Source: Aegilops tauschii subsp. strangulata
Lineage: Eukaryota > Streptophyta > Magnoliopsida > Poales > Poaceae
DNA length: 64,000 nucleotides
Assembly: GCF_002575655.3 (NCBI RefSeq)
Contig: NC_053035.3
Span: forward strand, 501,548,601-501,612,600
Direction of reading: 5' to 3'
Both the position numbers and the translations under genes were made by a program. This document shows positions 1 through 11,100 of the stretch, piece by piece (the first letter of the stretch is position 1; each line of letters opens with the position of its first letter). The notes beneath the pieces were generated by a model. It was not told the origin of the DNA. It saw nothing but the letters and a program-made list of their open reading frames with translations, and ran no database searches.

Positions 1-2628
1 TGTTGGCCCGTATTTGTCTTTCCACTCAATCTCCCCCCGGACATATTATGCAAAGAAAGAACATTTTCCTGACGTTGATAATTCCAGGGCCCAACTATCC
101 GGGGAAAAATATGAATGTGTACATGCAGCCGCTTAAGGACAAATTGCAAGAAGCCTGGGATAATGGGTTCAAGACATACGACGCCTATAGCAAACGGAAC
201 TTCATAATGCGTCTCTGGTACATGTACTCGACGCATGACTTGCCGGCGTATGCGCTATTCGTTGGCTGGTGTGTGCATGGAATGTTCCCGTGCCCCACAT
301 GAAAGGGAGCTCTTGAGTTTCGTTGGCTTCAGGCCGGTCGCAAGTTTTCTTGCTTCGACATGCATAGACAGTTCCTGGATCCTTGCCATAAGTTCATAAA
401 AGACAAGAAGAACTTCATCAGAGGTAGAGTTGTCAAGAACTCTACACCACCTCCGTTGACAGGCCAACAGACCCTGGATTAGTTAAACGCTCTCGAGCCA
501 GATCCAAAGCGTCCAGGGTACTCCAATGGGTATAATTCTAAGCACGCCTGGACTCACAAGACATGCTTATGGGATCTGCCTTACTTCAAAGACCTCCTTT
601 GCCCACACAACATCGACATGATGCACACTAAGAAGAATATCGCCGAGGCAATTTTTGGTACATTGTTCGGCATAGATGGGAAGTCAAAGGATAATACTAA
701 GGCTAGAGTCGATCTGGAGGCGCTATGTGATAGGCCATTACAAAAAATGAAAGAACCGAAAGGAAAGCAGAACTGGACGAAGCCAAAGGCATGGTTCAAT
801 CTTGGAAGGCCAGCTATGAGGGAAATTATCTTGTGGGTGAAAATGCAGTTGATGTTCCCCGATGGGTATGCAACGAATCTAAAGAGGGGAGCGAGTCTTG
901 ATAACTTGAAGATATTTGGTCTCAAGAGTCATGATTGGCACATATGGATTGAGCGGGTAATGCCGGTGATGTTGCGTGGCTTCATCCCTGAGGATGAATG
1001 GCTAGTACTGGCAGAACTCAGCTATTTCTTCCGTGTTCTTTGTGCAAAAGAACTATCGCCTGGCGTGCTAGAAGAAATGGAAGAGTTGGCGCCGGAGTTG
1101 ACCTGCAAGTTAGAGAAGATATTTCCACTGGGCTTCTTTAATCCAATGCAGCATTTGATTTTGCATCTCCCGACCGAGGCAAGATTGGGGGGGGGCGTGC
1201 AAAATCGTTGGTGCTACCCAACTGAGAGGATGCAGAAGACGCTTCGACAAAAATGTAAATATAAACGTAGAATTGAAGCATTGATGGCTGAGGCATTCAT
1301 CACTGAGGAGGCAGTAAACTTCGTGACAGCACACTACGAAGCCAAAAATCGTCATTTGCATAATCCGAAGCCTCGGTACAATGCTGACGAACCTCAAAAG
1401 GGTGGATCCAACCTCAGCCTATTCAAAGGGAATCTCGCACCAGCCAGTGGTTCGAAACCAGTATCTTTGGATAACGAAGAATGGCGGACCATTACGTTGT
1501 ATATCTTCAACAACCTGACAGAAGTGTGGCCGTACATTGAGTAAGTTCTCGGTACATTGTTTTGCAACTTCTATTTCCTTTGAACTGCTCTTATTCCTGG
1601 ATATTTCATACAGTCGTTACGTCGCCATATTCTCGTATGGAGCGGTGATCCAAAAGGATTCCGTCGAAGAGTATGAGCTTCTCGCAAAGCAAGGAGGCGG
1701 CTATCCCGGTTTCATCTCTTGGTTCAAACAAACGGTAATTGCTATTAGACCATTTCATTTCATTCGCTAATTTCTTCCTAATGCAACAAGCCTTTCGTAT
1801 TAAACTTGTAGGCTAATTCAGAGTCTATGGACGCCGAATTGAGACAAGTCGCTAATGGTTTTGACTATAAGGTCCGTTCATTTGACAAATACGACATCAA
1901 CGGGTATCGCTTTCGTACCTATGGCAAAGAGCTATCTATGGCCGACCGAAAGTCTACAAATTGTTGTGTATCTGCTATCGGCGAAGGAGGTACCGAGTAT
2001 TATGGGAGAGTTGAAGCAATTTATGAACTTCTATTCTATGGTGACAACCCACCGAATGTCGTACTCTTCAAATGTTATTGGTTTCAGCCGAAGGAGACTA
2101 GAAGGACTCATGAACATATAGGGCTAGTTGAAATCAAACAAAGCACCCATTTAGATGTTCCTGTTGATCTATATTACGGCTCAACAGGCGACCCAAGTAT
2201 TCTATCTACCGTGGGCCTGCCAAACTAATCCAAATCTGAAAGGTTGGGATGTCGTTTATGAAGTGCCGCCACGTGCTAGACTATCTCCCCCAAAGGAAGA
2301 GGATTATGAACCTCACATTAACCCAGACACATATGAAGGAGAATTCTTCCAAGAGACATGTCTTTCCAAAAAGCTTTTCAAGAACCGCTATACTTCACCC
2401 CAAAACATTGAAGTAGACAGCGACAGTGAATCCGACATCAACCCAGAGGAGGAACAAGAAGAGCCGGAACAAGAAGAGGTTACTGCTGCGGATGACCTGT
2501 CAATGCTTGACCGATTACGTCAAGGTGGCCTTCCACATGTTGATGCCACTGAACCCTATGAGCCCGTCATTGATTATAGTGATGATGATGATTATGCATT
2601 TATTGATGATAGTGATCGAGATTATTAG
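1..2628 (+). pseudogene. TNP2-like CACTA transposase, decayed
   Basis: CACTA transposases cut and reinsert elements at the CACTA termini. The first exon (1-1540) reads in one frame and has the family hallmarks: the STHDLPAYALF segment (about 230-270), HNIDMMHTKKNIAEA (about 606-650) and a DUF4218-like region (about 900-1330). It holds two in-frame stops, TGA at 300-302 where the family has Cys, and TAG at 480-482. Exon-like segments follow after a GTAAGT donor at 1541 and acceptors before 1611 and 1812. The 1812-2180 part resembles DUF4216 and shifts frame near 2180. The last stretch (about 2190-2628) is a highly acidic tail ending at 2628. The N-terminus is outside the window. I judge it inactive. 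Confidence 0.85.
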
Positions 2629-2879
2629 TAGTGTCAGGTATTCAATTTTTTATGTTGTACTTGATGATGATACACTTAAGTGATATACATATTATTATTC
2701 ATGTCGGTATTTTTTTATGTTGTACTAGTTTTGTTTACTCTTTGTCATGGCAGGTGTTGAAAGATGGTGGGCGCGGTAAGTTTCTTCTAGTGTTTTGCTT
2801 AACAAATGCATAAAGACCTAGACTTAGCCTTATTTCCTCCAATATGCTTGCCACAATGACCTAGAGTTAGCTTCTTTTC

Positions 2880-3720
2880 CTCCAAAATGACTTAATAAGC
2901 TTACTGACCTCCAAAACCATCCATTTTACGTAAGTTAGCTCTAAAACGATCTATACTTAGCTTTGTTTCCTCCAAAATGACCTAAGTTAGCTCTAGTATG
3001 CTTAGTTAACTAGGTTTGCTCAATAATGACATGTACTTAGCTTACTTATGTCAAAAATGGCATAATTAGCTTAGTTAGCTCATAAACAATCCATTTTACC
3101 TAAGTTAGCTCTAAAATGACCCTTTATACCTTAGTTAGCTCATAAATGATCCATTTTACCCAAGTTAGCTCTAAAATGACCCATTTTACCTAGACTAGCT
3201 CCAAAATGATCCATTTTACCTATGTTAGCTCTAAAATGACCCATTTACCTAGGTTAGCTCCAAAATGACCCATCTTACCTAGGTTAGCTCCAAAATGATG
3301 CATTTTACCCAACTTAGCTCTAAAATGACCCATTTTACCTAGATTAGCTCATAAACGATCCATTTCACCTAGGTTGGCTCACAAACGATCCATTTTACCT
3401 AGTTTAGCTCCAAAATGACCCATCACACCTAGGTTAGCTCTAAAATGATGCATTTTACCTAAGTTAGCTCATAAATGATCTATTTCACCTAGGTTAGCTC
3501 ATAAACGATCCATTTCACCTAACTTTGCTCAAAAACGATCCATTTCACCTAGGTTAGCTCCAAAATGACCCATCTTACCTAGGTTAGCTCTAAAATGACG
3601 CATTATAGCCAAGTTAGCTCAGAAACAATCTATTTCACCTAGGTTAGTTCATAAACGATCCATTTCAACTAAGTTACCTCATAAATGATCTATTTCACCT
3701 AAGTTAGCTCATAAATGGCA
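2880..3720 (+). repeat. 30-bp tandem repeat array inside the CACTA element
   Basis: About 26 diverged copies of a 30-bp unit built around TTAGCTC and AAAATGACCCATTTTACC run from near 2880 to 3720. Copies vary at AAAATGA/AAACGA and TTTTAC/TTTCAC. The array lies between the transposase and the subterminal repeats, a position where CACTA elements often carry tandem repeats. No coding capacity is visible. Confidence 0.85.
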
Positions 3721-4084
3721 TATACTTCTTCTTCTAGTCACCATTTTCTAACTTTCTTATTTGCCATTTTGCAGATTTCGTTCACTTCACGGAAGCTAGC
3801 TTGCTATGATGGAGTGCTTGTTTTTTCTTTCATTCTCCTCTAGTATTCTTCTAGCTTGCTATGATGGAACTTGCTATCTTGATGAAACTTTGCATTGTAA
3901 TATGTATGGATGGAACAATGTGTATGTGCAACTTGCTATGTATGAATGGATGGAACTATATATGTATGCACGATGAAACTTATGTGCTGGATATGTCATA
4001 TGTTTGCTGTTAAATAGCCCTGTGAAATATATATATATATATATATGTCATATATTTGCTGTGAAAATTGTTGGATTAAAAAAA

Positions 4085-4596
4085 CAGAAAAAGAGGCACC
4101 TTTGTCGTCAGCCGCTGATGGCAAAGGTGCCTTTGCCGTCTGCCGTGGACGGCAAAGAAGCCACGCGGCGGCCACCTGTGCTCCCTGGGAGCTGACCCAT
4201 TTGGTCAGTTTGCCTACAGCGGCGGACGGCAAAGGCTTTGCCAACAGTGGCAGACGGCAAAGGCTTGTCCCGCAGTGACGTCCAGCTGACGTCATTCGCC
4301 GGACGGCAAAGGCCGGATGCTCTTTGCCGTCAGTGGCGGACGACAAAGGCTGCTGTTAGCCGCCTAACGGACTAACAACACATTTATTGTCGTCGGCTTT
4401 CTTTGCCGTCAGCCACTGATGGCAAAGGCCCCTTTGCCGCCCGCTTCAGAAAGCATAGGCAAAGCAGCTCTTTACTGTAGCCTACTTTGCCGGAGCCTTT
4501 TGCCGTCCGCGGCAGATGGCAAACGCCTTTGCCGTCCGCCATCCTTGCCTTCGCCATCTGCCGTGGCAGACGGCAAAGTAGCTGATTACTGTAGTG
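4085..4596 (+). repeat. CACTA subterminal repeats and terminal inverted repeat end
   Basis: The motif GACGGCAAA and its complement TTTGCCGTC occur more than a dozen times, often as facing pairs around short GC-rich spacers. In CACTA elements such subterminal motifs are bound by the element's second protein. The segment ends with GTAGTG (4591-4596). Confidence 0.8.
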
Positions 4597-4683
4597 ATAG
4601 TCCTATGTTTTAGTGAGAATTGGTATATTTTGACAATCTGGATCTCATTAATCGCATTCTACTATCTGGTGCTGTAGGCACCA

Positions 4684-6318
4684 TGGATTCACATGTGCAT
4701 GGCAATAAGCGTGCGGAGTACGACAGGTTGTTGCGTGAAGCCTGCCGGGAGATCGACGCGAAGGTCCAACACGAACGTGATGAGATGGACAGGGCACTCA
4801 AACAAGAACGTGCGTATGTCGATAGGATGCTTAAGGATGAGCGTGCTGATATGTCTCAGAAGATTAAGCAGATGCGTGAAGAGATGGAAAAAAAGTTAAA
4901 TCAGGACCGCGAGGCCATGGAAAAGAAATTCCAGCTGGCGTACAAGGAGATGCAGCTTAAATTACAAAAGGACCGGAAGGTTGTCGATGGCCTTTTACAG
5001 ACAGAGCATGTCAACATGGACGCGAATGTGTTGCAGGCACGTGCCAATATGGACATTAGGCTGCAACAGGAGTGCAAGGACATGGACTACAAGGCTATGG
5101 TGGAGCAGGTCATGATGGAAGGAAAGATGCTGGAAGACCGTGCGATGTTTCAATCCCACGTCCAATGCCACAATAGTCAACCGCAAGAGCATGTCATCAG
5201 TACTCCCCCTGTGAGTACCTTGCAACGATGCTATTCAGTCACGATCACGACCGATATTGTGTATTAATATTTTTTTTGTGAGTAACTTTGTGTAAGCTAT
5301 TCATATGCAGTCCAAGAAGCGTTACGCGGCACAATCTCCAAACACTAAAGGCCTAGTGATGTCGGTGTCACCCGTTGAATGCCACAGTTCTCCACTCGAA
5401 GAACATGTCTTCAAGTCTCCCCCTGTAAGTACCTCGCACCCATGGTAAACATTCACATCCAACATTTTGTATGACCATATTTAATTCGTGTGTAACTCTA
5501 TGTCGGCGATTCATACGTAGGTTAAGCATCCAGTGATGGAACAATCCCGAATCCACATAGATGAAGTTTACATCCCATATAATAATAAGGTAACTTTGTC
5601 GCGATGTTGCTACGCACATCAAAAATTAATTATGGAACTTTGGTGATTGCAATGTATTAAATTTGACGTGAGATACTCGTATGTAGGTGCTGGTAATGGA
5701 ATTTTACATTCATAGGGATTGTGAGCTTTCGCATGTCCCGACAGGATACTTTGACGAAAGACCCATTGAGATGAGATTGTTTGAACCCGGCGTATTGGAC
5801 TATGATTTTCTCATGAAAGAAGTGGCTCGATATGGTTATAAAAAGGATTCAGATTTGTACCACTTCTTACCTGAGCATGCGTGCAACCTACCAGAAGGAA
5901 TGTTCCTGATTTCAGGACCAGGTGATTTTGCAAAGATGATTTCCCGCCTGAACGGCGGCAAGACATGTCATTTGTATTTGGTGTATAATCGTCCACCAAA
6001 AGATGATTATGAGTGGTGGTCGGACATGGATTCAGAGGTTCCTATTCTTCATGTTACATCAATTTTACGGCTTCATCATCCTTAAGTTTGTCCTAATACG
6101 TTCGTATGATTTTACAGGAACTGCGCATCCAAGACTTGCAGCATGAGGAGGCTCTGGCTAGAGAGCTTGAGGCAAAGGAACAACTGAACTCCTTAGGTTA
6201 CATTGATGTACCGTGTAAAAATATTGGAGAAGGTGTGTCGTCGCAAATCCTGACGCAAACTCCAACGACCAATACGAAGAAGTCAATGGATTTTGGCACC
6301 GGAGACGAGCTTCTGTAG
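4684..6318 (+). CDS. Spliced gene: 11-residue-repeat coiled coil plus PB1-like domain
   Basis: A five-exon model fits with every junction in phase 0: 4684-5210, 5311-5425, 5521-5589, 5688 to about 6030, and 6118-6318. Donors are GTGAGT, GTAAGT, GTAACT and a weaker GTTCCT; acceptors are GCAG, GTAG, GTAG and ACAG. ATG at 4684 has a good context (ACCATGG). Exon 1 encodes about 12 consecutive 11-residue repeats, such as ERDEMDRALKQ then ERAYVDRMLKD, with hydrophobic residues at positions 5 and 9, so a hendecad coiled coil. Exon 4 (from MEFYIHRD) resembles the plant PB1-like domain seen in MULE-linked proteins. The last exon is Glu-rich and helical. No stop or frameshift interrupts the model. It starts 88 bp beyond the CACTA end, so upstream exons may have been cut off. 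The function is unknown; a transposon accessory protein is my best guess. Confidence 0.6.
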
Positions 6319-6490
6319 GAGGGCTAATGTTATTTGAAATGTTTTAAGATGGAGACAACATTTTTTGGTTTTTTACGAATGTTTGCTGTTATGGAACAAT
6401 TCATTCACGATGGAGGTCTTGTAACAACATTTTTGCTAGAATGTGATTTCCATTTCCAACGCAACATGCATGTGTTTATATCCAACTGTA

Positions 6491-6653
6491 CACTCCGTCC
6501 GTTCCTAAATACTATATGTTTTTTAAGATATTTCAGTATGAACTACATACGGATGTATATAGACGTATTTTAGAGTGTAGATTCACTCATTTTGCTCCGT
6601 ATGTATTTCATACTGAAATCTCAAAAAAGACTTATATTTACGAATGGAGGGAG
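6491..6653. mobile_element. Stowaway-like MITE
   Basis: Inverted ends CTCCGTCCGTTCCTAAATA (left) and CGAATGGAGGGAG (right) match the Stowaway CTCCCTCCGT consensus. TA dinucleotides flank both sides (6489-6490 and 6654-6655). About 160 bp, non-coding, and it lies 170 bp after the stop codon of the coiled-coil gene, possibly in its 3' flank. Confidence 0.9.
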
Positions 6654-7064
6654 TAGTTGTTAATGAGCAGGTGCTGCAGGATCATGTACAACTGCGACTG
6701 AAAAAAATTGTTGCAAAACATTGCAAGAAATAAACCAAACGGACATTTTATGTGGCACAAAGTGACAAAATTGCTGGCGAATCATCCTCGGGATCCGCGG
6801 AGTCAGACCTGATGAGATCTGCTCCGGGATCGGTGCGGTGTCAGGGCGCATCGAAGCGCAGGCGGATCCCCGCCAAAGCGCACGAGAAAGGGCCGTCGCA
6901 CGCCAGCGCGTCGTCACCCGGAGACAAGCCGACCGAATTAATCTATGCGGGCCCCGCACATGTACGCTTGTCGGGCCCAGTTCGATAATCCCGCGCGATC
7001 CGCGTGCTGTGCAGTTCCATGCATGCACGTAGGTTTCCCACGTCCACCACACCTCCTCCCCCAA

Positions 7065-7189
7065 AGCCCGACCCATTCAAGCAATTCAGGGCGGGCCAGC
7101 CCACGTCGCGCCGATCTTGAGCCAGGATCACGTCTTAATATTTTTAGTCCCACCTCGCCCCCCGAGCAAGTGCTGCACCGGCTTAAATA
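7065..7189 (+). promoter_or_regulatory. Pol III type-3 (U6-like) promoter, cassette 1
   Basis: The upstream sequence element GTCCCACCTCG sits at 7147-7157 and a TATA-like TTAAATA at 7183-7189, separated by exactly 25 bp. Plant snRNA genes with 25-26 bp between these elements are read by Pol III, and those with about 34 bp by Pol II. RGCCCR monocot-specific motifs occur upstream (AGCCCG 7065-7070, AGCCCA 7098-7103). The arrangement closely resembles wheat U6 promoters. The upstream stretch 6660-7064 is GC-rich, has a further GGCCCA near 6975, and shows no gene. Confidence 0.7.
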
Positions 7190-7211
7190 CCTTCATCTAT
7201 TTGATTATTAC

Positions 7212-7328
7212 AAGCGTTGGTCTTCCTTGAACTCTACGTGGAGGATATGTAGGATGAGTATGATTAATCATCTGTATTCATCCTATATATTCTTCAATTG
7301 GAGAGCAAGGATGACTGATGTATTTTTT
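7212..7328 (+). ncRNA. Candidate Pol III transcript 1 (hairpin RNA, about 115 nt)
   Basis: The start is inferred about 30 bp after the TATA box. The end is the T6 run at 7323-7328, a Pol III terminator. It contains a 15-bp stem, GGATATGTAGGATGA (7243-7257) with TCATCCTATATATTC (7278-7292), using two G-U pairs and a 20-nt loop. I see no U1-U6, U3, 7SL or tRNA signature. An AGAGCA (H-box-like) and a CTGA (D-box-like) occur near the 3' end but do not make a convincing snoRNA. A diverged copy lies at 14611-14720. Confidence 0.45.
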
Positions 7329-7733
7329 CGGATTTATAGAAAATGCAAACCAAATATCGCAAACTCATACTGTTACAAGGGTGTGGACTATTAAAAATAG
7401 TGTGTGCAAAAAAGAGAATTTGAAATAAGATTTAATATATATTTTTAATAAAGGTATATTATCCTGCTTATTAGAATTTTGAAAATGTCACTTATTTATA
7501 AGAAAAGAAAATATAAATATTTAAAAAGCTGTGTTTGATAAAAATACCTTTTGAATTTTTTGTATATTATTTTTCGAGGCGTCATGTAACTTTCATGTTA
7601 TTTTTTGAGTGGTCAGGTAATTTTTATGTAAACAAAAGGAAAAGCAAAAAAATAAACAAAAGGAAAAGCATGGGCCAGCCTAGACATCTAGTCCCACGTG
7701 TGGTCCAGCACGCGGGATAGGCTGGCCTGTGAA

Positions 7734-7840
7734 AGCCCATCTAATCTGGCCCATCGCATGGGCGCACCAGGGCAGAGCACACGGTGGTGGGAGTTTAGTC
7801 CCACCTCGCCGAGCGAGAGGGAGACGCACCAGCTTATATA
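7734..7840 (+). promoter_or_regulatory. Pol III type-3 (U6-like) promoter, cassette 2
   Basis: A second USE with the same sequence as cassette 1, GTCCCACCTCG (7798-7808), is followed after exactly 25 bp by TTATATA (7834-7840). AGCCCA (7734-7739) and GGCCCA (7748-7753) are monocot-specific motifs upstream. A further USE-like GTCCCACGTG lies near 7691. The AT-rich stretch 7395-7680 before it shows no gene. Confidence 0.72.
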
Positions 7841-7863
7841 CCCAGCTGTGCCTCCCCACTCAA

Positions 7864-8050
7864 GCTGCTCTCATATGCAGGCAGTACTTTGACTAATGTT
7901 CATGCTCTTTGCCCAGTTGGGCCCACCAGCAGAAGAGTAATCTGCACCCCGGGCCTGTATCCTGGCCCATAAACTGTTGGGTTCCTAGTCGTATACAGGC
8001 CGTGGTGTATGAAAACTCCTGCCTCTGGTATGGTAGGTGTGCATTTTTTT
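7864..8050 (+). ncRNA. Candidate Pol III transcript 2 (about 185 nt)
   Basis: The start is inferred about 30 bp after the TATA box; the end is the T7 run at 8044-8050. It contains a perfect 9-bp stem, GGCCTGTAT (7952-7960) with ATACAGGCC (7993-8001). Nested inside is a 6-bp helix, GGCCCA with TGGGTT, using two G-U pairs. No snRNA, SRP, RNase MRP, telomerase-template or tRNA motif is recognisable. The 319-bp foldback array begins about 50 bp beyond the terminator. Confidence 0.4.
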
Positions 8051-8101
8051 GCATTCATATTGAAATTAGTCAACAAAATTTAACACATGCTCACTGACTT
8101 A

Positions 8102-11100
8102 CCTAACTTTGTTTGTGCAAGAGATCATGTGTGCCAAAATTGAGCTGATTTGGAGGTGGTCGAAAAAATCACCGCATTCCGGAGGGACGTTTTGGTCTAA
8201 CTTAAGCCATTTTTTGAACAAAGGTGATTTTTTCCACCACCTCCAAATCACCTCAATTTTCTATGACACGGTGACCCACATGTGGCAAACATGTCTACGA
8301 AAGAAAAATTGAAAAAATATTTACAATGCCCCTTTGAGGTATACACAGATGTTATGATCAGTCAGTCTAGAGGGCAGAATAAATTAAAAAAAATTCAAAA
8401 AATATAAAACCTTGGAAACCTAGCCTTGTTTGTGCAAGAGATCATGTGTGCCAAAATTTGGGTGATTTGGAGGTGGTCGAAAAAATCACCGCATTCCGGA
8501 GGGACCAACTTAAGCCATTTTTTGAACAAATAAGATTTTTTCCACCACCTCCAAATCACCCAAATTTCCTATGACACGGTGACCCACATGTGCCAAGCAT
8601 GTCTATGAAATAAAATTTGGAAAAAAAATATATTTTACAATGCCCCCTTGAGGTATAGACTGATGTTATGATCAGTCAGTCTAGAGGGCAGTATAAATTC
8701 AAAAAAAAATCAAAAAATATAAAACCATGGAAACCTAGCTTTGTTTGTGCAAGAGATCATGTGTGCCAAAGTTGAGGTGATTTGGAGGTGGTCGAAAAAA
8801 TCACCGCATTCTGGAGGGACCATTTGGTCTAACTTAAGCCATTTTTTGAACAAAGGTGATTTTTTCCACCCCCTCCAAATCACCCAAATTTTCTTTTACA
8901 CAGTGACCCACATGTGCCTAACATGTCCATGAAAGAAAATTTGGAAAAAATATATTTTACAATGCCCCCTTGAGGTATAGACCGATGTTTTGATTAATCA
9001 GTCTAGAGGGCAGTATAAATTCAAAAACAATTCAAAAAAATGTAAAACCTTGGAAACTTAGCTTTGTTTGTGCAAGAGATCATGTGTGCCAAAATTGAGG
9101 TGATTTGGAGGTGGTCAAAAAAATCACCGCATTCCGGAGGGACCATTTGGTCACTTAAACCATTTTTTGAACAAAGGTGATTTTTTCCACCACCTCCAAA
9201 TCACCCAAATTTTCTTTTACACGGCGACCCACATGTGCCAAACATGTCCATGAAAGGAAATTTGCAAAAAAATATGTTACAATGCCCCCTTGAGGTATTG
9301 ACCGATGTTTTGATCAGTCAGCCTAGAGGGCAGTATAAATTCAAAAAAATTCAAAAAAATATAAAACCTTGGAAACCTAGCTTTGTTTGTGCAAGAGATC
9401 ATGTGTGACAAAATTGAGGTGATTTGGAGGTGGTCGAAAAAAATTACCGCATTCCGGAGGGACCATTTGGTCTAACTTAAGCCATTTTTTGAACAAAGGT
9501 GATTTTTCCCACCACCTCCAAATCACCCAATTTCTCTATGACACGGTGACCCACATGTGCCAAACATGTCTATGAAAGAAAATTTGGAAAAAATATATTT
9601 TACAATGCCCTCTAGAGGTATAGACCGATGTTTTGATCAGTCAGTCTAGAGGGCATTATAAATTCAAAAAAAATTCAAAAAAATATAAAACCTTGGAAAC
9701 CTAGCTTTGTTTGTGCAAGAGATCATGTGTGCCAAAATTTGGGTGATTTGGAGGTGTTTGGAAAAATCACCGCATTCCGGAGGGATCATTTGGTCTAACT
9801 TAAGCCATGTTTTGAACAAAGGTGATTTTTTCCACCACCTCCAAATCACCCAATTTTTCTATGTCATGGTGACCCACATGTGCCAAACATGTCTATGAAA
9901 GAAAATTTGGAAAAAATATAATTTACAATGCCCCCTTGAGTTATAGACCGATGTTATGATCAGTCTGTCTAGAGGGCAGTATAAATTCAAAAAAATTAAA
10001 AAATATATAAAACCTTGGAAACCTAGCTTTTTTTGTGCAAAATATCATGTGTGCCAAAATTGAGGTGATTTGGAGGTGGTCGGAAAAATCACCGCATTCC
10101 GGAGGGATCATTTGGTCTAACTTAAGCCATGTTTTGAACAAAGGTGATTTTTTCCACCACCTCCAAATCACCCAAATTTTCTTTTACACGGTGACCCACA
10201 TGTGCCAAACATGTCCATGAAATAAAATTAGGAAAAAATATATTTTACAATACCCCCTTGAGGAGACCGATGTTTTGATCAGTCAATCTAGAGGGCAGTA
10301 TAAATTCAAAAGAATTCAAAAAAAATATAAAACCTTGGAAACCTAGCTTTGTTTGTGCAAGAGATCATGTGTGCCAAAATTGAGGTGATTTGGAGGTGGT
10401 CGAAAAAATCACCGCATTCCGGAGGGACCATTTGATCTAACTTAAGCCATTTTTTGAACAAAGGTGATTTTTTCCACAACCTCCAAATCACCCAATTTCT
10501 CTATGACATGGTGACCCACATGTGCCAAACATGTCTATGAAAGAAAATTTGGAAAAATATATTTTACAATGCCCCCTAGAGGTATAGACCGATGTTTTGA
10601 TCAGTCAGTCTAGAGTGCAGTATAAATTTAAAAAAATATAAAACCTTGGAAACCTAGCTTTGTTTGTGCAAGAGATCATGTGTGCCAAAATTTGGGTGAT
10701 TTGGAGGAGGTCGAAAAAATCACCGCATTCCGGAGGGACCATTTGGTTAAATTGAGCCATTTTTTGAACAAAGGTGATTTTTCCACCACCTCCAAATCAC
10801 CCAATTTCTCTATGACCGGTGACCCACATGTGCCAAACATGTCTATGAAAGAAAATTTGGAAAAATATATATTTTACAATGCCCCCTTGAGGTATAGACC
10901 GATGTTATGATCAATCAGTCTAGAGGCAGTATAAATTCAAGAAAAATCTAAACAAATATAAAACCTTGGAGACCTAGCTTTGTTTGTGCAAGAGATCATG
11001 TGTGCCAAACTTGAGGTGATTTGGAGGTGGTCGAAAAAATCACCGCATTCTGGAGGGACCATTTGGTCTAACTTAAGCCATTTTTTGAAGAAAGGTGATT

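Larger units (their letters stand above)
1..4596 (+). mobile_element. CACTA (En/Spm) DNA transposon, 3' part
   Basis: The left end lies outside the window. Order is a TNP2-type transposase (1 to about 2628), a 30-bp tandem repeat region (about 2880-3720), a (TA)n microsatellite near 4028-4046, and a GC-rich terminal zone full of TTTGCCGTC and its complement GACGGCAAA (about 4090-4580). The zone ends in GCTGATTACTGTAGTG at 4581-4596, whose complement starts CACTACAG, as expected for a Triticeae CACTA terminus. A second possible end, TTTTAGTG, stops at 4615. The 3-bp target duplication cannot be checked without the other end. Stretches 2640-2880 and 3720-4028 hold no gene I can recognise. Confidence 0.85.

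Noticed and set aside
7212..7328. Box C/D or H/ACA snoRNA
   Set aside because: An AGAGCA and a CTGA are present, but there is no proper C box, terminal stem or second hairpin with a correctly placed ACA before the terminator.
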